A DNA stretch of 52,997 nucleotides. Origin: Achromobacter sp. Root83. Lineage in GTDB: Bacteria > Pseudomonadota > Gammaproteobacteria > Burkholderiales > Burkholderiaceae_B. Below, one piece after another: positions 7,970 to 16,384 of this stretch. A program made the translations under genes and the position numbers. A model generated the notes under the pieces. The model saw only the letters and a list, made by a program, of their open reading frames with translations. It ran no database searches and was not told where the DNA came from. The number at the start of each line of letters is the position of its first letter. Position 1 is the first letter of the stretch. Location of the stretch: NCBI RefSeq assembly GCF_001428845.1, contig NZ_LMIU01000010.1, forward strand, positions 1 to 52,997, read 5' to 3'.

Positions 7970-8746
7970 TCAGCTCTGCAGGATGGAAGACACCAGCAAC
8001 TGGGTGTAGGGATGCTGCGGATCGTCGAGTATCTGGTCGGTCAGCCCGCTTTCGACGACTTCGCCGCCGCGCATGACCAGCGTGCGGTGGGCCAATAGCC
8101 GCGCCACGGCCAGGTCGTGCGTGACGACGATGGCGGCCAGCCCCAGGTCGGTCACAAGCTGGCGCAGCAGGTCCAGCAGCCGCGCCTGCACCGAGACGTC
8201 GAGCGACGCGGTGGGTTCGTCCATGAACACCAGCCGCGGGTGCGTCACGAGGTTGCGGGCGATCTGCAGGCGCTGCTGCATGCCGCCCGAAAACGCCACC
8301 GGCGTCTCGTCCAGGCGGCTGGCGTCGATCTCCATCTTTTGCAGCCAGCTACCCGCGGCCTGACGCAGATCGCCGTAGTGCCGGTCGCCCACGGCCATCA
8401 GCCGCTCGGCAATGTTGGCGCCGGCGCTGACCTGCATGCGCAGGCCGTCGCGGGCGTTCTGGCGCACGAAACCCCAATCGGTGCGGGACAGCAGGCGCAG
8501 GCGCGCGCCTTGCAGCGCGGCCAGGTCGATGAAGCCCTGATCGCGGGTGTCGTACCAGACGCTGCCCGCGTCCGGCTGCGTCTGGTACGACACCGCGGAC
8601 AGCAAGGTGCTCTTGCCCGACCCTGACTCGCCGACCACGCACAGCACTTCGCCGGGGTAGAGATCGAAACTGACGTTGCGGCAGCCGTGGGTGCCGTCCC
8701 AGGTGCGCGTCATGTTGCGCACCGAAAGCAGAGGTTGGGCGTTCAT
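7970..8746 (-). CDS. phnK: PhnK: ABC-type subunit of the C-P lyase complex
   Basis: This 258-residue ATP-binding protein binds the PhnJ face of the C-P lyase core. Walker A is GESGSGKST, then [33 protein letters not shown], which is the typical PhnK middle region, signature [15 protein letters not shown], Walker [13 protein letters not shown], and [18 protein letters not shown] with the switch His. The ATG at 8746 overlaps the phnJ stop as ATGA, so translation is probably coupled. A longer upstream reading would lie inside phnJ and is rejected. Confidence 0.94.
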   Translation of the reverse strand: MNAQPLLSVRNMTRTWDGTHGCRNVSFDLYPGEVLCVVGESGSGKSTLLSAVSYQTQPDAGSVWYDTRDQGFIDLAALQGARLRLLSRTDWGFVRQNARDGLRMQVSAGANIAERLMAVGDRHYGDLRQAAGSWLQKMEIDASRLDETPVAFSGGMQQRLQIARNLVTHPRLVFMDEPTASLDVSVQARLLDLLRQLVTDLGLAAIVVTHDLAVARLLAHRTLVMRGGEVVESGLTDQILDDPQHPYTQLLVSSILQS

Positions 8747-9624
8747 GCGGCGGCCTCGTTGGCGGCGGCTTGCGCCTGGCGGTGGTTGCAGTATTCGGTG
8801 TCCGAGCAGACGAAGCGGCGCGTGCCGGCGTCGTCCAGGATGATCTCGTCCAGGTAGCTGTCGCCCGAGCCGCACAGGTCGCAGCATTCGGTCCATTTCT
8901 CTATCGTGAAGGGATGGTCCTCGAAGTCCAGGCTCTTCACGCGGGTGTACGGCGGAACCGCATAGACCCGCTTTTCGCGGCCGGCGCCGAACAGCATCAG
9001 CGCCGGGCTGCGGTCCAGCTTGGGGTTGTCGAATTTCGGGATGGGCGACGGCCGCATCATGTAGCGGTCGTTCACGATGACCGGGTAGTCATAAGTGGTG
9101 GCGATGTGCCCGTGCTGCGCGATGTCCTCGTACAGCTTGACGTGCATGCCGCCGTATTCCGCCAGCGCGTGCATGGTGCGGGTCTCGGCCTCGCTGGGCT
9201 CGAGCCACCGCAGCGGCTCGGGCACGGGCACCTGAAACACCATGACCTGCCCTTCGACGAGCGGAGTCTCGGGGATGCGGTGGCGCGTCTGCACGATGGT
9301 CGCCGCGGGCGTGGATTCGGTGGTCGCCACGCCGGTCACGCGGCCGAAGAAGCGGCGGATGCTGATGGCATTGGTGGTGTCGTCCGATCCCTGGTCGATG
9401 ACCTTCAGCACGTCATCGCGGCCGATGATGGACGCGGTGACCTGGATGCCGCCCGTGCCCCAGCCGTAGGGCAGCGGCATCTCGCGGCTACCGAAGGGCA
9501 CCTGGTAGCCGGGGATCGCCACGGCCTTGAGCAGGGCGCGGCGCAGCATGCGCTTGGTGGACTCGTCCAGATACGCGAAGTTGTAGTGGCCGTCGCGGTC
9601 GGCCGTTGGGTTGCGTATCGTCAT
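8743..9624 (-). CDS. phnJ: PhnJ: carbon-phosphorus lyase (radical SAM)
   Basis: This 293-residue enzyme cleaves the C-P bond of ribose 1-alkylphosphonate 5-phosphate to yield the alkane and a 1,2-cyclic phosphate. Four cysteines near the C-terminus match E. coli PhnJ in spacing: Cys248, Cys251 and Cys273 for the 4Fe-4S cluster and Cys279 as the thiyl-radical residue. Conserved N-terminal blocks such as NFAYLDE, PYGWGTGGIQVTASIIG and DDTTNA are also present. It overlaps both phnI and phnK by ATGA. All key residues are intact, so an active enzyme is expected. Confidence 0.97.
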   Translation of the reverse strand: MTIRNPTADRDGHYNFAYLDESTKRMLRRALLKAVAIPGYQVPFGSREMPLPYGWGTGGIQVTASIIGRDDVLKVIDQGSDDTTNAISIRRFFGRVTGVATTESTPAATIVQTRHRIPETPLVEGQVMVFQVPVPEPLRWLEPSEAETRTMHALAEYGGMHVKLYEDIAQHGHIATTYDYPVIVNDRYMMRPSPIPKFDNPKLDRSPALMLFGAGREKRVYAVPPYTRVKSLDFEDHPFTIEKWTECCDLCGSGDSYLDEIILDDAGTRRFVCSDTEYCNHRQAQAAANEAAA

Positions 9625-10736
9625 GGGGAAACGGCCTCGTCCATCAGCTTGTTGTGCGCGGCATCCGGCGCGCCGCGTTCCGCGCGCAAGCGGCGCAGCA
9701 GTTCCAGGTTGGACTGGAAGTCCACGTAGTGCGGCAGCTTCAGGTGCTGCACGAAACCCGACGCCTCGACGTTGTCGCTGTGATACAGCACGAACTCATG
9801 GTCGTTGGCCGGAGAGTCGGCGCGCTCGCCCAGGTCGCTCGCCTTCAGGGCGCGGTCCACCAGCGCCATCGACATGGCCTTGCGTTCGCCGTAGCCGAAG
9901 GTCAGCCCGTAGCCGCGCGTGAACTTCGGCCCGTCGTCGGCGGTGCCTGCGAACTGGCTGACCATCTGGCATTCGGTGACCTCGATCTCGCCCACGGCCA
10001 CGCTGAAACCCAGCTCTTCGATGTGCATCTCCACCTCCAGGGCGCCGTAGCGGATCTCGGCGGCGAACGGGTGGGTGTTGCCGTAACCGCGCTGCGTGGA
10101 GTAGCCCATGGACAGCAGGAAGCCTTCGTCCGCGCGCGCCAGGTTCTGCAGCCGGGCCGCCCGCGTGGCGGGAAAGTCCAGGGGCTGGCGCGTCAGGTCG
10201 AAGGGTTCGGGGTCGCCCTCCGGGACGGGCTCCGCGTCGATCAGTTCGTCTTGCGCCAGCAGGTCCGTCACGCGCGGCATGGCGCTGTTCAGCGCCTCGC
10301 CGCCCGGCGGCAAGGCGTCGGCCTCGCGCTGCGCTTCCAGCGAGAAGTCCAGCAGGCGCTGCGTGTAGTCATAGGTCGGGCCCAGGATCTGCCCGCCCGG
10401 CACGTCCTTGAACGTGGACGAAATGCGGCGGTGCAGGCGCATGCAGCCGGTATCGATCGGCTGGGTGTAGCCGTATCGGGACAAGGTGGTGCGGTAGGCA
10501 CGCAGCAGGAACACGGCTTCGATCAGGTCCCCGGCCGCCTGCTTGATCGCCAGCGCCGCGAGTTGCGGATCGTAAAGCGACCCTTCCGCCATGACGCGCG
10601 ACACCGCCAGCGGCATCTGTCCGCGTATCTGCTCCAGGCTGAGCTCGGGCACCTTACGGTCGCCCCGCCGGTAGTCGTCCAGCATGCGATAGGAATTCAG
10701 GATGGCGCGCTCGCCTCCCTTCACGGCCACATACAT
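9621..10736 (-). CDS. phnI: PhnI: C-P lyase core subunit
   Basis: This 371-residue protein is the nucleosidase-like core subunit that, with PhnG, PhnH and PhnL, joins the phosphonate to ribose triphosphate derived from ATP. The family start MYVAVKGGERAI is exact. Further conserved blocks are MAEGSLYD, FLLRAYRTTL, RRISSTFKDVPGGQILGPTYDYTQRLLDF, GYGNTHPFAAEIR and ISVAV-like VSVAVGEIEVTECQMV. It starts one base after the phnH stop and overlaps phnJ by ATGA. Confidence 0.96.
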   Translation of the reverse strand: MYVAVKGGERAILNSYRMLDDYRRGDRKVPELSLEQIRGQMPLAVSRVMAEGSLYDPQLAALAIKQAAGDLIEAVFLLRAYRTTLSRYGYTQPIDTGCMRLHRRISSTFKDVPGGQILGPTYDYTQRLLDFSLEAQREADALPPGGEALNSAMPRVTDLLAQDELIDAEPVPEGDPEPFDLTRQPLDFPATRAARLQNLARADEGFLLSMGYSTQRGYGNTHPFAAEIRYGALEVEMHIEELGFSVAVGEIEVTECQMVSQFAGTADDGPKFTRGYGLTFGYGERKAMSMALVDRALKASDLGERADSPANDHEFVLYHSDNVEASGFVQHLKLPHYVDFQSNLELLRRLRAERGAPDAAHNKLMDEAVSP

Positions 10737-10737
10737 A

Positions 10738-11355
10738 TCAGCTCTCCACGCGCGTGCTGCGAGGCAGCCCGCAAATCCGCCGGCCCTGCGTCAGGAAGAC
10801 GTCGACGCCCAGCGGGAACCGTTGATGATTGCGCCGCCATTCACGCCAGAAGCCGTCCGGCAGGCCCGCCGCGCGCAGTGTTTGCCGCGTCTGGATGCCC
10901 GGGCCGGACAGCATGGCGGCGTCCCCGTCCGTCAGTGATTCCACCTCGATCAGCAAGGTGGTCGACAGGTCGGGAAAGGCCGGGTCGCCCTGATGGCAGG
11001 CGGACAGCGCGGGCGCGTCCGAGCCCGCCGGTACGGCCGCGAACCGGGCCAGCGACGGCGACGGCACGATGGGGCACGCGCAATGAAAGCGCAGGAACGC
11101 AAGCACGTCCGCGCCGGTGGACTGCGGCAGCCACAGCGGGGTGTCCACGTCCACCAGCGTCAGCAGCAAGGCCGTCATGGCGGGCGACAGGCCGTCGGGC
11201 ACGCCGCTGGCGGCCACGATGTCGTGCACCCGGCCCGGGTGGGCCAGCGCGTTCAACGCCGCGCGGAACGTAGCCTGCGCATCATGGCCCGGGTCCGCGA
11301 AGCCGGGCAGCAGCGCCCGGCTGGCCGCCGCGGCAGAGAGCATTTCTTGTTGCAT
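10738..11355 (-). CDS. phnH: PhnH: C-P lyase core subunit
   Basis: This 205-residue core subunit forms the PhnGHIJ complex. Recognisable blocks are LLPGFADPGHDAQATFRAALNALAHPGR at the N-terminus, LLTLVDVDTPLWLP, and the C-terminal SGPGIQTRQTLRAAGLPDGFWREWRRNHQRFPLGVDVFLT, where PLGVD is characteristic of PhnH. Length is close to the E. coli protein (194). It starts one base after the phnG stop. Confidence 0.94.
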   Translation of the reverse strand: MQQEMLSAAAASRALLPGFADPGHDAQATFRAALNALAHPGRVHDIVAASGVPDGLSPAMTALLLTLVDVDTPLWLPQSTGADVLAFLRFHCACPIVPSPSLARFAAVPAGSDAPALSACHQGDPAFPDLSTTLLIEVESLTDGDAAMLSGPGIQTRQTLRAAGLPDGFWREWRRNHQRFPLGVDVFLTQGRRICGLPRSTRVES

Positions 11356-11356
11356 G

Positions 11357-11827
11357 TCAGTCCTCGCCTCGCACCATCGTGAAGAACTCCACCTTGGTCT
11401 GTGCCGCCACGCGCGCCTGGCGTTCCACCCGTTCCGCGTGCTGGCGCGCCAGCGGCTGGATCAGTTGCGCCTGCACGGTTTCATGCCAGCCCGGCAACTG
11501 CAGCAGCGCGTCGGCGATCGCGGCCTGCTCGGCGTGGCGCAGCGAACGGCCCTGCACGTAGGACACGCCGACCACACCGTCATCCAGGGTTATGGCGCAA
11601 CGTGTCACGGTGATTTCTCCCAGGTTGAACCGGGTTCCGGTGCCGCCGCTGCGCGCCCGCACCATGGCCATGCCCGTCTGTGCCGGCCGCAGCGTCCGAT
11701 GCGCGGGCACGCCGCCCAGCGCGCCAAACGCCCCGTCCAGCGCGGCCGGATCGGCCATCGCCAGCACTCGCATCCAGGCGGCACGCCGTGCGTTGGCCGC
11801 GTCCTGCCCTTGTTGTGGGTGATCCAT
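11357..11827 (-). CDS. phnG: PhnG: C-P lyase core subunit, first gene of the operon
   Basis: This 156-residue subunit is the promoter-proximal gene of phnGHIJKLM. Family features are RAAWMRVLAMADPAAL, a conserved R-P/GxxM middle (LRPAQTGMAMVRARSGGTGTRFNLGEITVTRCAI) and GVSYVQGRSLRHAEQAAIADALLQ. An AGAGGAAAT ribosome site precedes the ATG. Upstream lie a sigma-70-like promoter, a PhnF operator over the expected transcription start, and a Pho-box-like element. Confidence 0.93.
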   Translation of the reverse strand: MDHPQQGQDAANARRAAWMRVLAMADPAALDGAFGALGGVPAHRTLRPAQTGMAMVRARSGGTGTRFNLGEITVTRCAITLDDGVVGVSYVQGRSLRHAEQAAIADALLQLPGWHETVQAQLIQPLARQHAERVERQARVAAQTKVEFFTMVRGED

Positions 11828-11836
11828 ATTTCCTCT

Positions 11837-11857
11837 ACACGTCTAGACGACTGGATG
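11837..11857. promoter_or_regulatory. PhnF operator at the phnG promoter
   Basis: The site reads ACAC-G-TCTAGAC-GA-CTGG-A-TG and contains the 10-base perfect palindrome CGTCTAGACG (11840-11849). Seventeen of 21 positions recur at 12814-12834 upstream of the second phn operon. A TCTAGAC-type core is typical of HutC-subfamily GntR regulators such as PhnF. It sits on the expected phnG transcription start, which fits repression. Confidence 0.75.
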
Positions 11858-11858
11858 G

Positions 11859-11887
11859 AGTATGATCGCTCGGAATCCGAAGTTCAA
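11859..11887 (-). promoter_or_regulatory. Sigma-70-like promoter of phnG
   Basis: On the complement, TTGAAC (11882-11887) and CATACT (11859-11864) are separated by exactly 17 bases. Each hexamer matches 4 of 6 consensus bases. The start point would fall near 11852, inside the PhnF operator. Confidence 0.5.
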
Positions 11888-11896
11888 CAGCCTGGC

Positions 11897-11914
11897 GTGA
11901 ATTTTTGATGACAG
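11897..11914 (-). promoter_or_regulatory. Weak Pho-box candidate upstream of phnG
   Basis: On the complement the site is CTGTCAT-CAAA-AATTCAC. The first heptamer is a perfect PhoB repeat, the A-rich spacer has the right length, and the second heptamer keeps only TCAC. It lies just upstream of the phnG -35 hexamer. Confidence 0.35.
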
Positions 11915-11989
11915 TTGCGGTCTGTCCCCACTGCCTATCCGGGCGGAGCCACATGATGCACAATCACAGCCAATCTTCATGAACTTGAC

Positions 11990-12733
11990 GTGACAGCACG
12001 AGCGCACCCTATGGTTGAACGAGGTTCCGGCATCGCCGTCTGGCGGCAAATCGGCGAATCGCTTGCGGACGACATCCGCAACAAACTCTATGCGGCGGGC
12101 GAACAGCTTCCGTCGGAACCGGAACTGGCCGCCAAGTTCTCGGTAAACCGCCACACCATCCGGCGTGCCATGGGCGAACTCGAACAAGGCGGCCTGGTCC
12201 GGATCGAGCAGGGGCGCGGCACCTTCGTGCAAGAGCACGCCATCGATTACGCCATCGGCAAGCGCACGCGCTTTTCCGAAAACCTGCGCAGCCAGGGCGT
12301 GCTGGGCCACCTGGAGGCCCTGGGCAGCCAGACGCTGCGCGCGGCCGACATCGCCAAGCACCTGGGCCTCACACGCAGCGCGCCTCTGTTGCGCGTGCAG
12401 ATCATGGGCAAGGCCGAGAACCGGCCCATCAGCGCCTCCGAGCATTTCTTCGACGAAAAGCGCTTCCCGGATTTCGCGGAACGCCTCACGGCGCTGCGCT
12501 CGGTGTCCAAGGTGTATGCGCACTACGGCATCGGCGACTACACGCGCAAGTGGTCGCGCATCACCGCCGCCCTGCCCACCCCGGAGATCGCCCGCCTGCT
12601 GGGCCAGCCGAAGACGCGGCCGATCCTGCAGGTGGAAGCCCTGAACGTCGATCAGGACGGCGCGCCGCTGCAGTACAGCATCACCCGCTTCGTCGGCGAC
12701 CTGGTCCAGCTCATGGTGGCGGACGACGCATGA
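11990..12733 (+). CDS. phnF: PhnF: GntR/HutC-family regulator of phosphonate genes
   Basis: This is a 247-residue repressor, with an N-terminal winged helix-turn-helix (IRNKLYAAGEQLPSEPELAAKFSVNRHTIRRAMGELEQGGLVRIEQGRGTFV, split here only by description, residues about 25-85) and a C-terminal UTRA ligand-binding domain of the HutC type (residues about 100-245). The start is uncertain: a GTG at 11990 gives 247 residues, an ATG at 12011 gives 240; neither has a clear ribosome site. It is divergent from phnG and followed by the second phn operon. Two shared operators flank it, so it probably controls both operons. Confidence 0.9.
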   Translation: MTARAHPMVERGSGIAVWRQIGESLADDIRNKLYAAGEQLPSEPELAAKFSVNRHTIRRAMGELEQGGLVRIEQGRGTFVQEHAIDYAIGKRTRFSENLRSQGVLGHLEALGSQTLRAADIAKHLGLTRSAPLLRVQIMGKAENRPISASEHFFDEKRFPDFAERLTALRSVSKVYAHYGIGDYTRKWSRITAALPTPEIARLLGQPKTRPILQVEALNVDQDGAPLQYSITRFVGDLVQLMVADDA

Positions 12734-12813
12734 CGGCGGGCACGCCGCTGGCCGGACGCCGGCGGCGTGCCATGGACGGAAGTATCTGAAAGCAATGCCG
12801 CGAAAGTCGCTAC

Positions 12814-12834
12814 ACACATCTAGACATCTGGTTG
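12814..12834. promoter_or_regulatory. PhnF operator at the second phn operon
   Basis: The site reads ACAC-A-TCTAGAC-AT-CTGG-T-TG, matching the phnG operator at 17 of 21 positions. It overlaps a possible -10 hexamer TGTAAT (12833-12838), 23 bases before the phnM2 ATG. This position suits repression of the phnM2-DUF1045-phnN operon. Confidence 0.72.
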
Positions 12835-12860
12835 TAATGCAAGATCGATAACGTCTCATC

Positions 12861-14060
12861 ATGAACTCACACGCACACGCCCCCTCGCCCTTGGCCGGTG
12901 TCACAGGCCAACGTATCCTGACCCCTCGCGGCATCGCCCAGGCCAGCCTGCGGTTTCAAGGCGGACTGATCGATGACGCGGGCGCCACGCCCGCGCGAGG
13001 CGCCGCGTGGTTCGACGCCGGCAACCTGCTGGTGCTGCCCGGCATCGTGGACCTGCACGGCGACGCCTTCGAGCGCGCCATCATGCCCCGGCCCAGCGTG
13101 ACCTTTCCCTACAACAACGCCCTGTTCGACGTGGACCGCCAGTTGCTGGCCAACGGCATCACCACCGAATTCCATGGCGTCACGCTGTCTTGGGAAGGCG
13201 GACTGCGCGGCGAGGCCTACGCCGAACGCATGTTCGACGCGCTGGAAAGCATGCGCCACATCCTGGGCGCGCGGCACTACGTGCATCTGCGCTTCGAAAC
13301 GCATCACGTGGGCGGCCTGGACATCGCCCAGCAATGGATACGCGATGGCCGCGTCCGCTTCCTGGCCTTGAACGACCACCTGCCCAGCATGGCGCGCCGA
13401 CTGGGCGACGAGCGCCGCCTGATGCAATACGCCAACCGCGCCGAGTGCGACCTGGATGTGTTCCAGGATCGGATCCGCGCCGCCATGTCGGCGTCCGGCG
13501 CGGTGGCGGACGCCATGCGCGAGCTGACGCTGTGCGCGCAACAGGCCGGCCTGAAGGTGGCCTCGCACGACGATCCCGATGCCGCCACGCGCCGCTACTA
13601 CCATCAACTGGGCTGCGGCGTGGCCGAGTTTCCCCTGACGCGCGAGGCCGCCGGAGTCGCGCGCGACCTGGGCGATTCCGTCGTCTTCGGGGCGCCCAAC
13701 GTGGTGCGCGGCGGCAGCCACACCGGCGCGCCCGGGGCCACCGACATGATCCGCGCGGGACTGTGCGACATCCTGACCTCGGATTACTACTACCCCGCGC
13801 CGCTGGCGGCCGTCATGCGCCTGGTCCACGACGGCGTGCTGCCGCTGGAACAGGCCTGGAACCTCGTTTCCCTGAATCCGGCCCGCGCCGCCGGCCTGAA
13901 GGACCGTGGCGCCCTCGCGCCGGGCCTGATCGCGGACGCCATCGTGGTGGACGACCAGGTGGCCGGCCTGCCCCGCGTCTGCGCGGCCATCGTGGGCGGC
14001 GAGCTGCGCTACGCCACGCGCGCCTTCGGCGACGGCCTCGGCCAGCGGATGGCGGCCTGA
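12861..14060 (+). CDS. phnM: Second PhnM-type amidohydrolase
   Basis: This 399-residue protein is a paralogue of the PhnM at 6046-7245. The metal motif is LHGD (His66, Asp68), followed by KVASHDDPDA, AEFPLTREAAG, GAPNVVRGGSHTGAPGA and LTSDYYYPAPL, all close to E. coli PhnM. In contrast, the MDHSPGQ block is replaced by LNDHLPSMARRL. It opens an operon with DUF1045 and phnN, under its own PhnF operator. It may act on a different ribose phosphonate or take over the diphosphatase step; sequence alone cannot decide. Confidence 0.88.
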   Translation: MNSHAHAPSPLAGVTGQRILTPRGIAQASLRFQGGLIDDAGATPARGAAWFDAGNLLVLPGIVDLHGDAFERAIMPRPSVTFPYNNALFDVDRQLLANGITTEFHGVTLSWEGGLRGEAYAERMFDALESMRHILGARHYVHLRFETHHVGGLDIAQQWIRDGRVRFLALNDHLPSMARRLGDERRLMQYANRAECDLDVFQDRIRAAMSASGAVADAMRELTLCAQQAGLKVASHDDPDAATRRYYHQLGCGVAEFPLTREAAGVARDLGDSVVFGAPNVVRGGSHTGAPGATDMIRAGLCDILTSDYYYPAPLAAVMRLVHDGVLPLEQAWNLVSLNPARAAGLKDRGALAPGLIADAIVVDDQVAGLPRVCAAIVGGELRYATRAFGDGLGQRMAA

Positions 14061-14062
14061 CC

Positions 14063-14806
14063 ATGCCGCTTGCCCATCGTTACGCCCTCTATCTGGCGCC
14101 CACCGGCCCGTGGCGCGAACACGGCAGCCGCTGGCTGGGACGCTGCGCCGACACCGGCGAGGCGCTTGCGCCGCTGCCCGGCCAGGCCGACACCCCGCGC
14201 GAATGGACACAGGCTCCGCGTCACTATGGCCTGCACGCCACCTTGAAGCCGCCCTTCCGGCTGCGCGCCGGCGCCACGCCGGACGCGGTGGACGCCGCCG
14301 CCCGCGAACTGGTCCGCGGATTCCATCCCTTCGAGGTCGCCCTGGAATGTGAAACGTTGCGCGGCTTCCTGGCCTGGCGCATCGCGGACGCCGACACGCA
14401 GGGACAGGCCCGTATCCAGGCCCTGGCCGATGCGGCGGTGCGCGGCCTGGACGCCCTGCGCGCCCCGCCCACCCCGGAAGAAACGGCCCGCCGCCAGCCG
14501 CGGTCGCTCAGCCCCGCGCAACAGGACATGCTGGCACGCTGGGGCTATCCCTATGTCTTCGATACCTACACCTTCCACATCACCTTGACCGGCAAACTGG
14601 CGGGCGCGGCGCTGGAGCAGGCGCGGGCCGGCATCGCCGCCTTCGCCGATCCCCTGCGCGGGCAGGCCATGCCCGTGCCCGGCATCAGCGTCTATGTGCA
14701 GCCAGAATCCGGCGCAGACTTCATCGCCGCGCGGCATTACCGCTTCGACGGCAGCCACGCCGACGCGGCCGGCGCGGACTATCTGCAAGGCCCCGCCGCG
14801 CGATGA
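14063..14806 (+). CDS. DUF1045 putative 2H phosphoesterase of phosphonate operons
   Basis: This 247-residue protein belongs to the DUF1045 family found in many phn operons and related to 2H (LigT-like) phosphoesterases. Both catalytic HxTL motifs are present: His58-A-T-Leu (in HYGLHATLKPPF) and His172-I-T-Leu (in YTFHITLTGKL). Such enzymes open cyclic phosphates. The C-P lyase product is a 1,2-cyclic phosphate and no phnP is in the window, so this protein is a plausible stand-in for PhnP; that is inference. It starts two bases after phnM2 and overlaps phnN by ATGA. Confidence 0.85.
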   Translation: MPLAHRYALYLAPTGPWREHGSRWLGRCADTGEALAPLPGQADTPREWTQAPRHYGLHATLKPPFRLRAGATPDAVDAAARELVRGFHPFEVALECETLRGFLAWRIADADTQGQARIQALADAAVRGLDALRAPPTPEETARRQPRSLSPAQQDMLARWGYPYVFDTYTFHITLTGKLAGAALEQARAGIAAFADPLRGQAMPVPGISVYVQPESGADFIAARHYRFDGSHADAAGADYLQGPAAR

Positions 14807-15393
14807 ACGGATCCCGGCCGGTCCCGCCGCCCGCCGACGGCGGCCGCCTGATCTACCTGATGGGCCCGTCGGGCAGCGGCAAGGACACACTGCTGCGCCT
14901 CCTGCGCACGGGCCTGCGCGGCGAAGAGCCCGTGCTGGTTGCGCACCGCTACATCACCCGCGACAGCGCCGGCACCGAGGACGCGCTGCGCCTCACGCCC
15001 GAAGAATTCTCCCGCCGCGCCGCGCTGGGCTGCTTCGCCTTGCGCTGGGCCAGCCACGGGCTGCACTACGGCATCGGGGTCGAGATCGACGCCTGGCTGG
15101 CTGGCGGCGCGGCGGTCATCGTCAACGGATCGCGCGCGCACCTGGAACAGGCGCATGCGCGCTATCCGTCGCTGACCGCGGTGGAGGTGTCGGTGGACCC
15201 TGGCCTGCTGGCCCGGCGCCTGGCGTCCCGCGGACGCGAAAGCGCCGCGCAGATAGCGGAGCGGCTGTCGCGCGCCGCCCAGCCGTTTCCGGTGCCCGAG
15301 CGCTGCCGGCTGCTGCGGGTCAGCAACAACGAGGCGCCGGAGACGGCAGCCGGCGCCCTGCTGGATATCGCCCGCGCAAAGCTGGGACTCTGA
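14803..15393 (+). CDS. phnN: PhnN: ribose 1,5-bisphosphate phosphokinase
   Basis: This 196-residue guanylate-kinase-like enzyme converts ribose 1,5-bisphosphate to PRPP, returning the ribose carrier to metabolism. The P-loop is GPSGSGKD (residues 21-28), followed by HRYITRD, a nucleoside-kinase-like motif, ALRWASHGLHYGI and VIVNGSRAHLEQA, all typical of PhnN. It overlaps the DUF1045 stop by ATGA and is the last gene of this operon; the lysR gene converges on it with seven bases between stop codons. Confidence 0.93.
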   Translation: MNGSRPVPPPADGGRLIYLMGPSGSGKDTLLRLLRTGLRGEEPVLVAHRYITRDSAGTEDALRLTPEEFSRRAALGCFALRWASHGLHYGIGVEIDAWLAGGAAVIVNGSRAHLEQAHARYPSLTAVEVSVDPGLLARRLASRGRESAAQIAERLSRAAQPFPVPERCRLLRVSNNEAPETAAGALLDIARAKLGL

Positions 15394-15400
15394 AGGCCAG

Positions 15401-16372
15401 TCAGCGCGGATCGGCCTCGCCCTGCCGCCAAGGGGCGGCCGTGTCGCCGCACAGGTCCAGCAGGATGGCGGAGAAGCATTCTTCCGCGGCCAGCGGCTGG
15501 TCGCGCTTGCGGCGTATCAGGTTGATCGGCGGCAGTTCCCAGCCGAAATCCCAGGGCACCATCCCCAGCTTGCCGCGCAGGCATAGCTCGCGCGCAATAT
15601 CTTCGGGCACGACCGAGACGAAGGTGTCGTTCATCGTCAGCATCCCTTCGATCACATCCGTTGAATAGGCCTCCAGCACCGGCGAAGGCGGGCGCAGCTC
15701 GGCGCGGATGAAATGCTCCACGATCAGTTGCCGGGTGGGCGTGTTGGCCGCCGGCAATACCCATTCCATTTCAGCGACCGCCGCCCAATCCGGCTTGCGC
15801 CGCGCCAGCCGCTGCGCGAGCCGGCCGTGCGCGATCAGGCGCGGCCGCTGGCGATACAGCACGCGATGGATCAGGTCGTCGGGCGCGACGGTCGACGTGG
15901 CGCGGCTGATGATGCAGTCCAGCTCGTGCTGGCGCAACATCGGCACCAGGTGGTCGGTGGTGGCGCGGTGCAGGCTCAGCGTCACGCCGTGGCGCTGGTG
16001 CAGGCGGCTGATGGCCGCGGTCAGCAAGGCGCTGGACACGTACGGCACCACCCCCACGTGCAGATGCGCGGACCGTCCCGCGTGCAAGGCTTCGACCTCG
16101 CGGGCCCACAGGTCCAGGTCGCTGAGCATGTGCCGCGCGCGCACCAGCGCCAGATTGCCCAGCGGCGTAGGCTGCAGGCCGCGCCCGGTGCGCGTGAACA
16201 GCGGCGCGCCGAAGATGTCCTCGAGTTCGGCCAGCGCCTTGGTGACCGCGGGCTGGCTGATGCCGGCGGCCGCCGCCACGCGCGTCAGCGAGCCGTGCCG
16301 GGCAATATCGATCAGCAGTGCCAGATGACGGTGCTTCAGACGGTTGGCGAGACGGACCGCGTCCCAGCTCAT
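15401..16372 (-). CDS. LysR-family transcriptional regulator
   Basis: This 323-residue protein has the LysR helix-turn-helix in its first 65 residues (HLALLIDIARHGSLTRVAAA followed by AGISQPAVTKALAELEDIFGAPLFTRTGRGLQPT) and a substrate-binding-protein-like effector domain after about residue 95. The N-terminal RLKHRHLALL resembles the GbpR/CbL subgroup. It is divergent from the gamma-glutamyltransferase-like gene, with a perfect 16-base palindrome next to its start, and probably controls that operon. The inducer is unknown. Confidence 0.9.
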   Translation of the reverse strand: MSWDAVRLANRLKHRHLALLIDIARHGSLTRVAAAAGISQPAVTKALAELEDIFGAPLFTRTGRGLQPTPLGNLALVRARHMLSDLDLWAREVEALHAGRSAHLHVGVVPYVSSALLTAAISRLHQRHGVTLSLHRATTDHLVPMLRQHELDCIISRATSTVAPDDLIHRVLYRQRPRLIAHGRLAQRLARRKPDWAAVAEMEWVLPAANTPTRQLIVEHFIRAELRPPSPVLEAYSTDVIEGMLTMNDTFVSVVPEDIARELCLRGKLGMVPWDFGWELPPINLIRRKRDQPLAAEECFSAILLDLCGDTAAPWRQGEADPR

Positions 16373-16384
16373 GGCATTCTCCTC

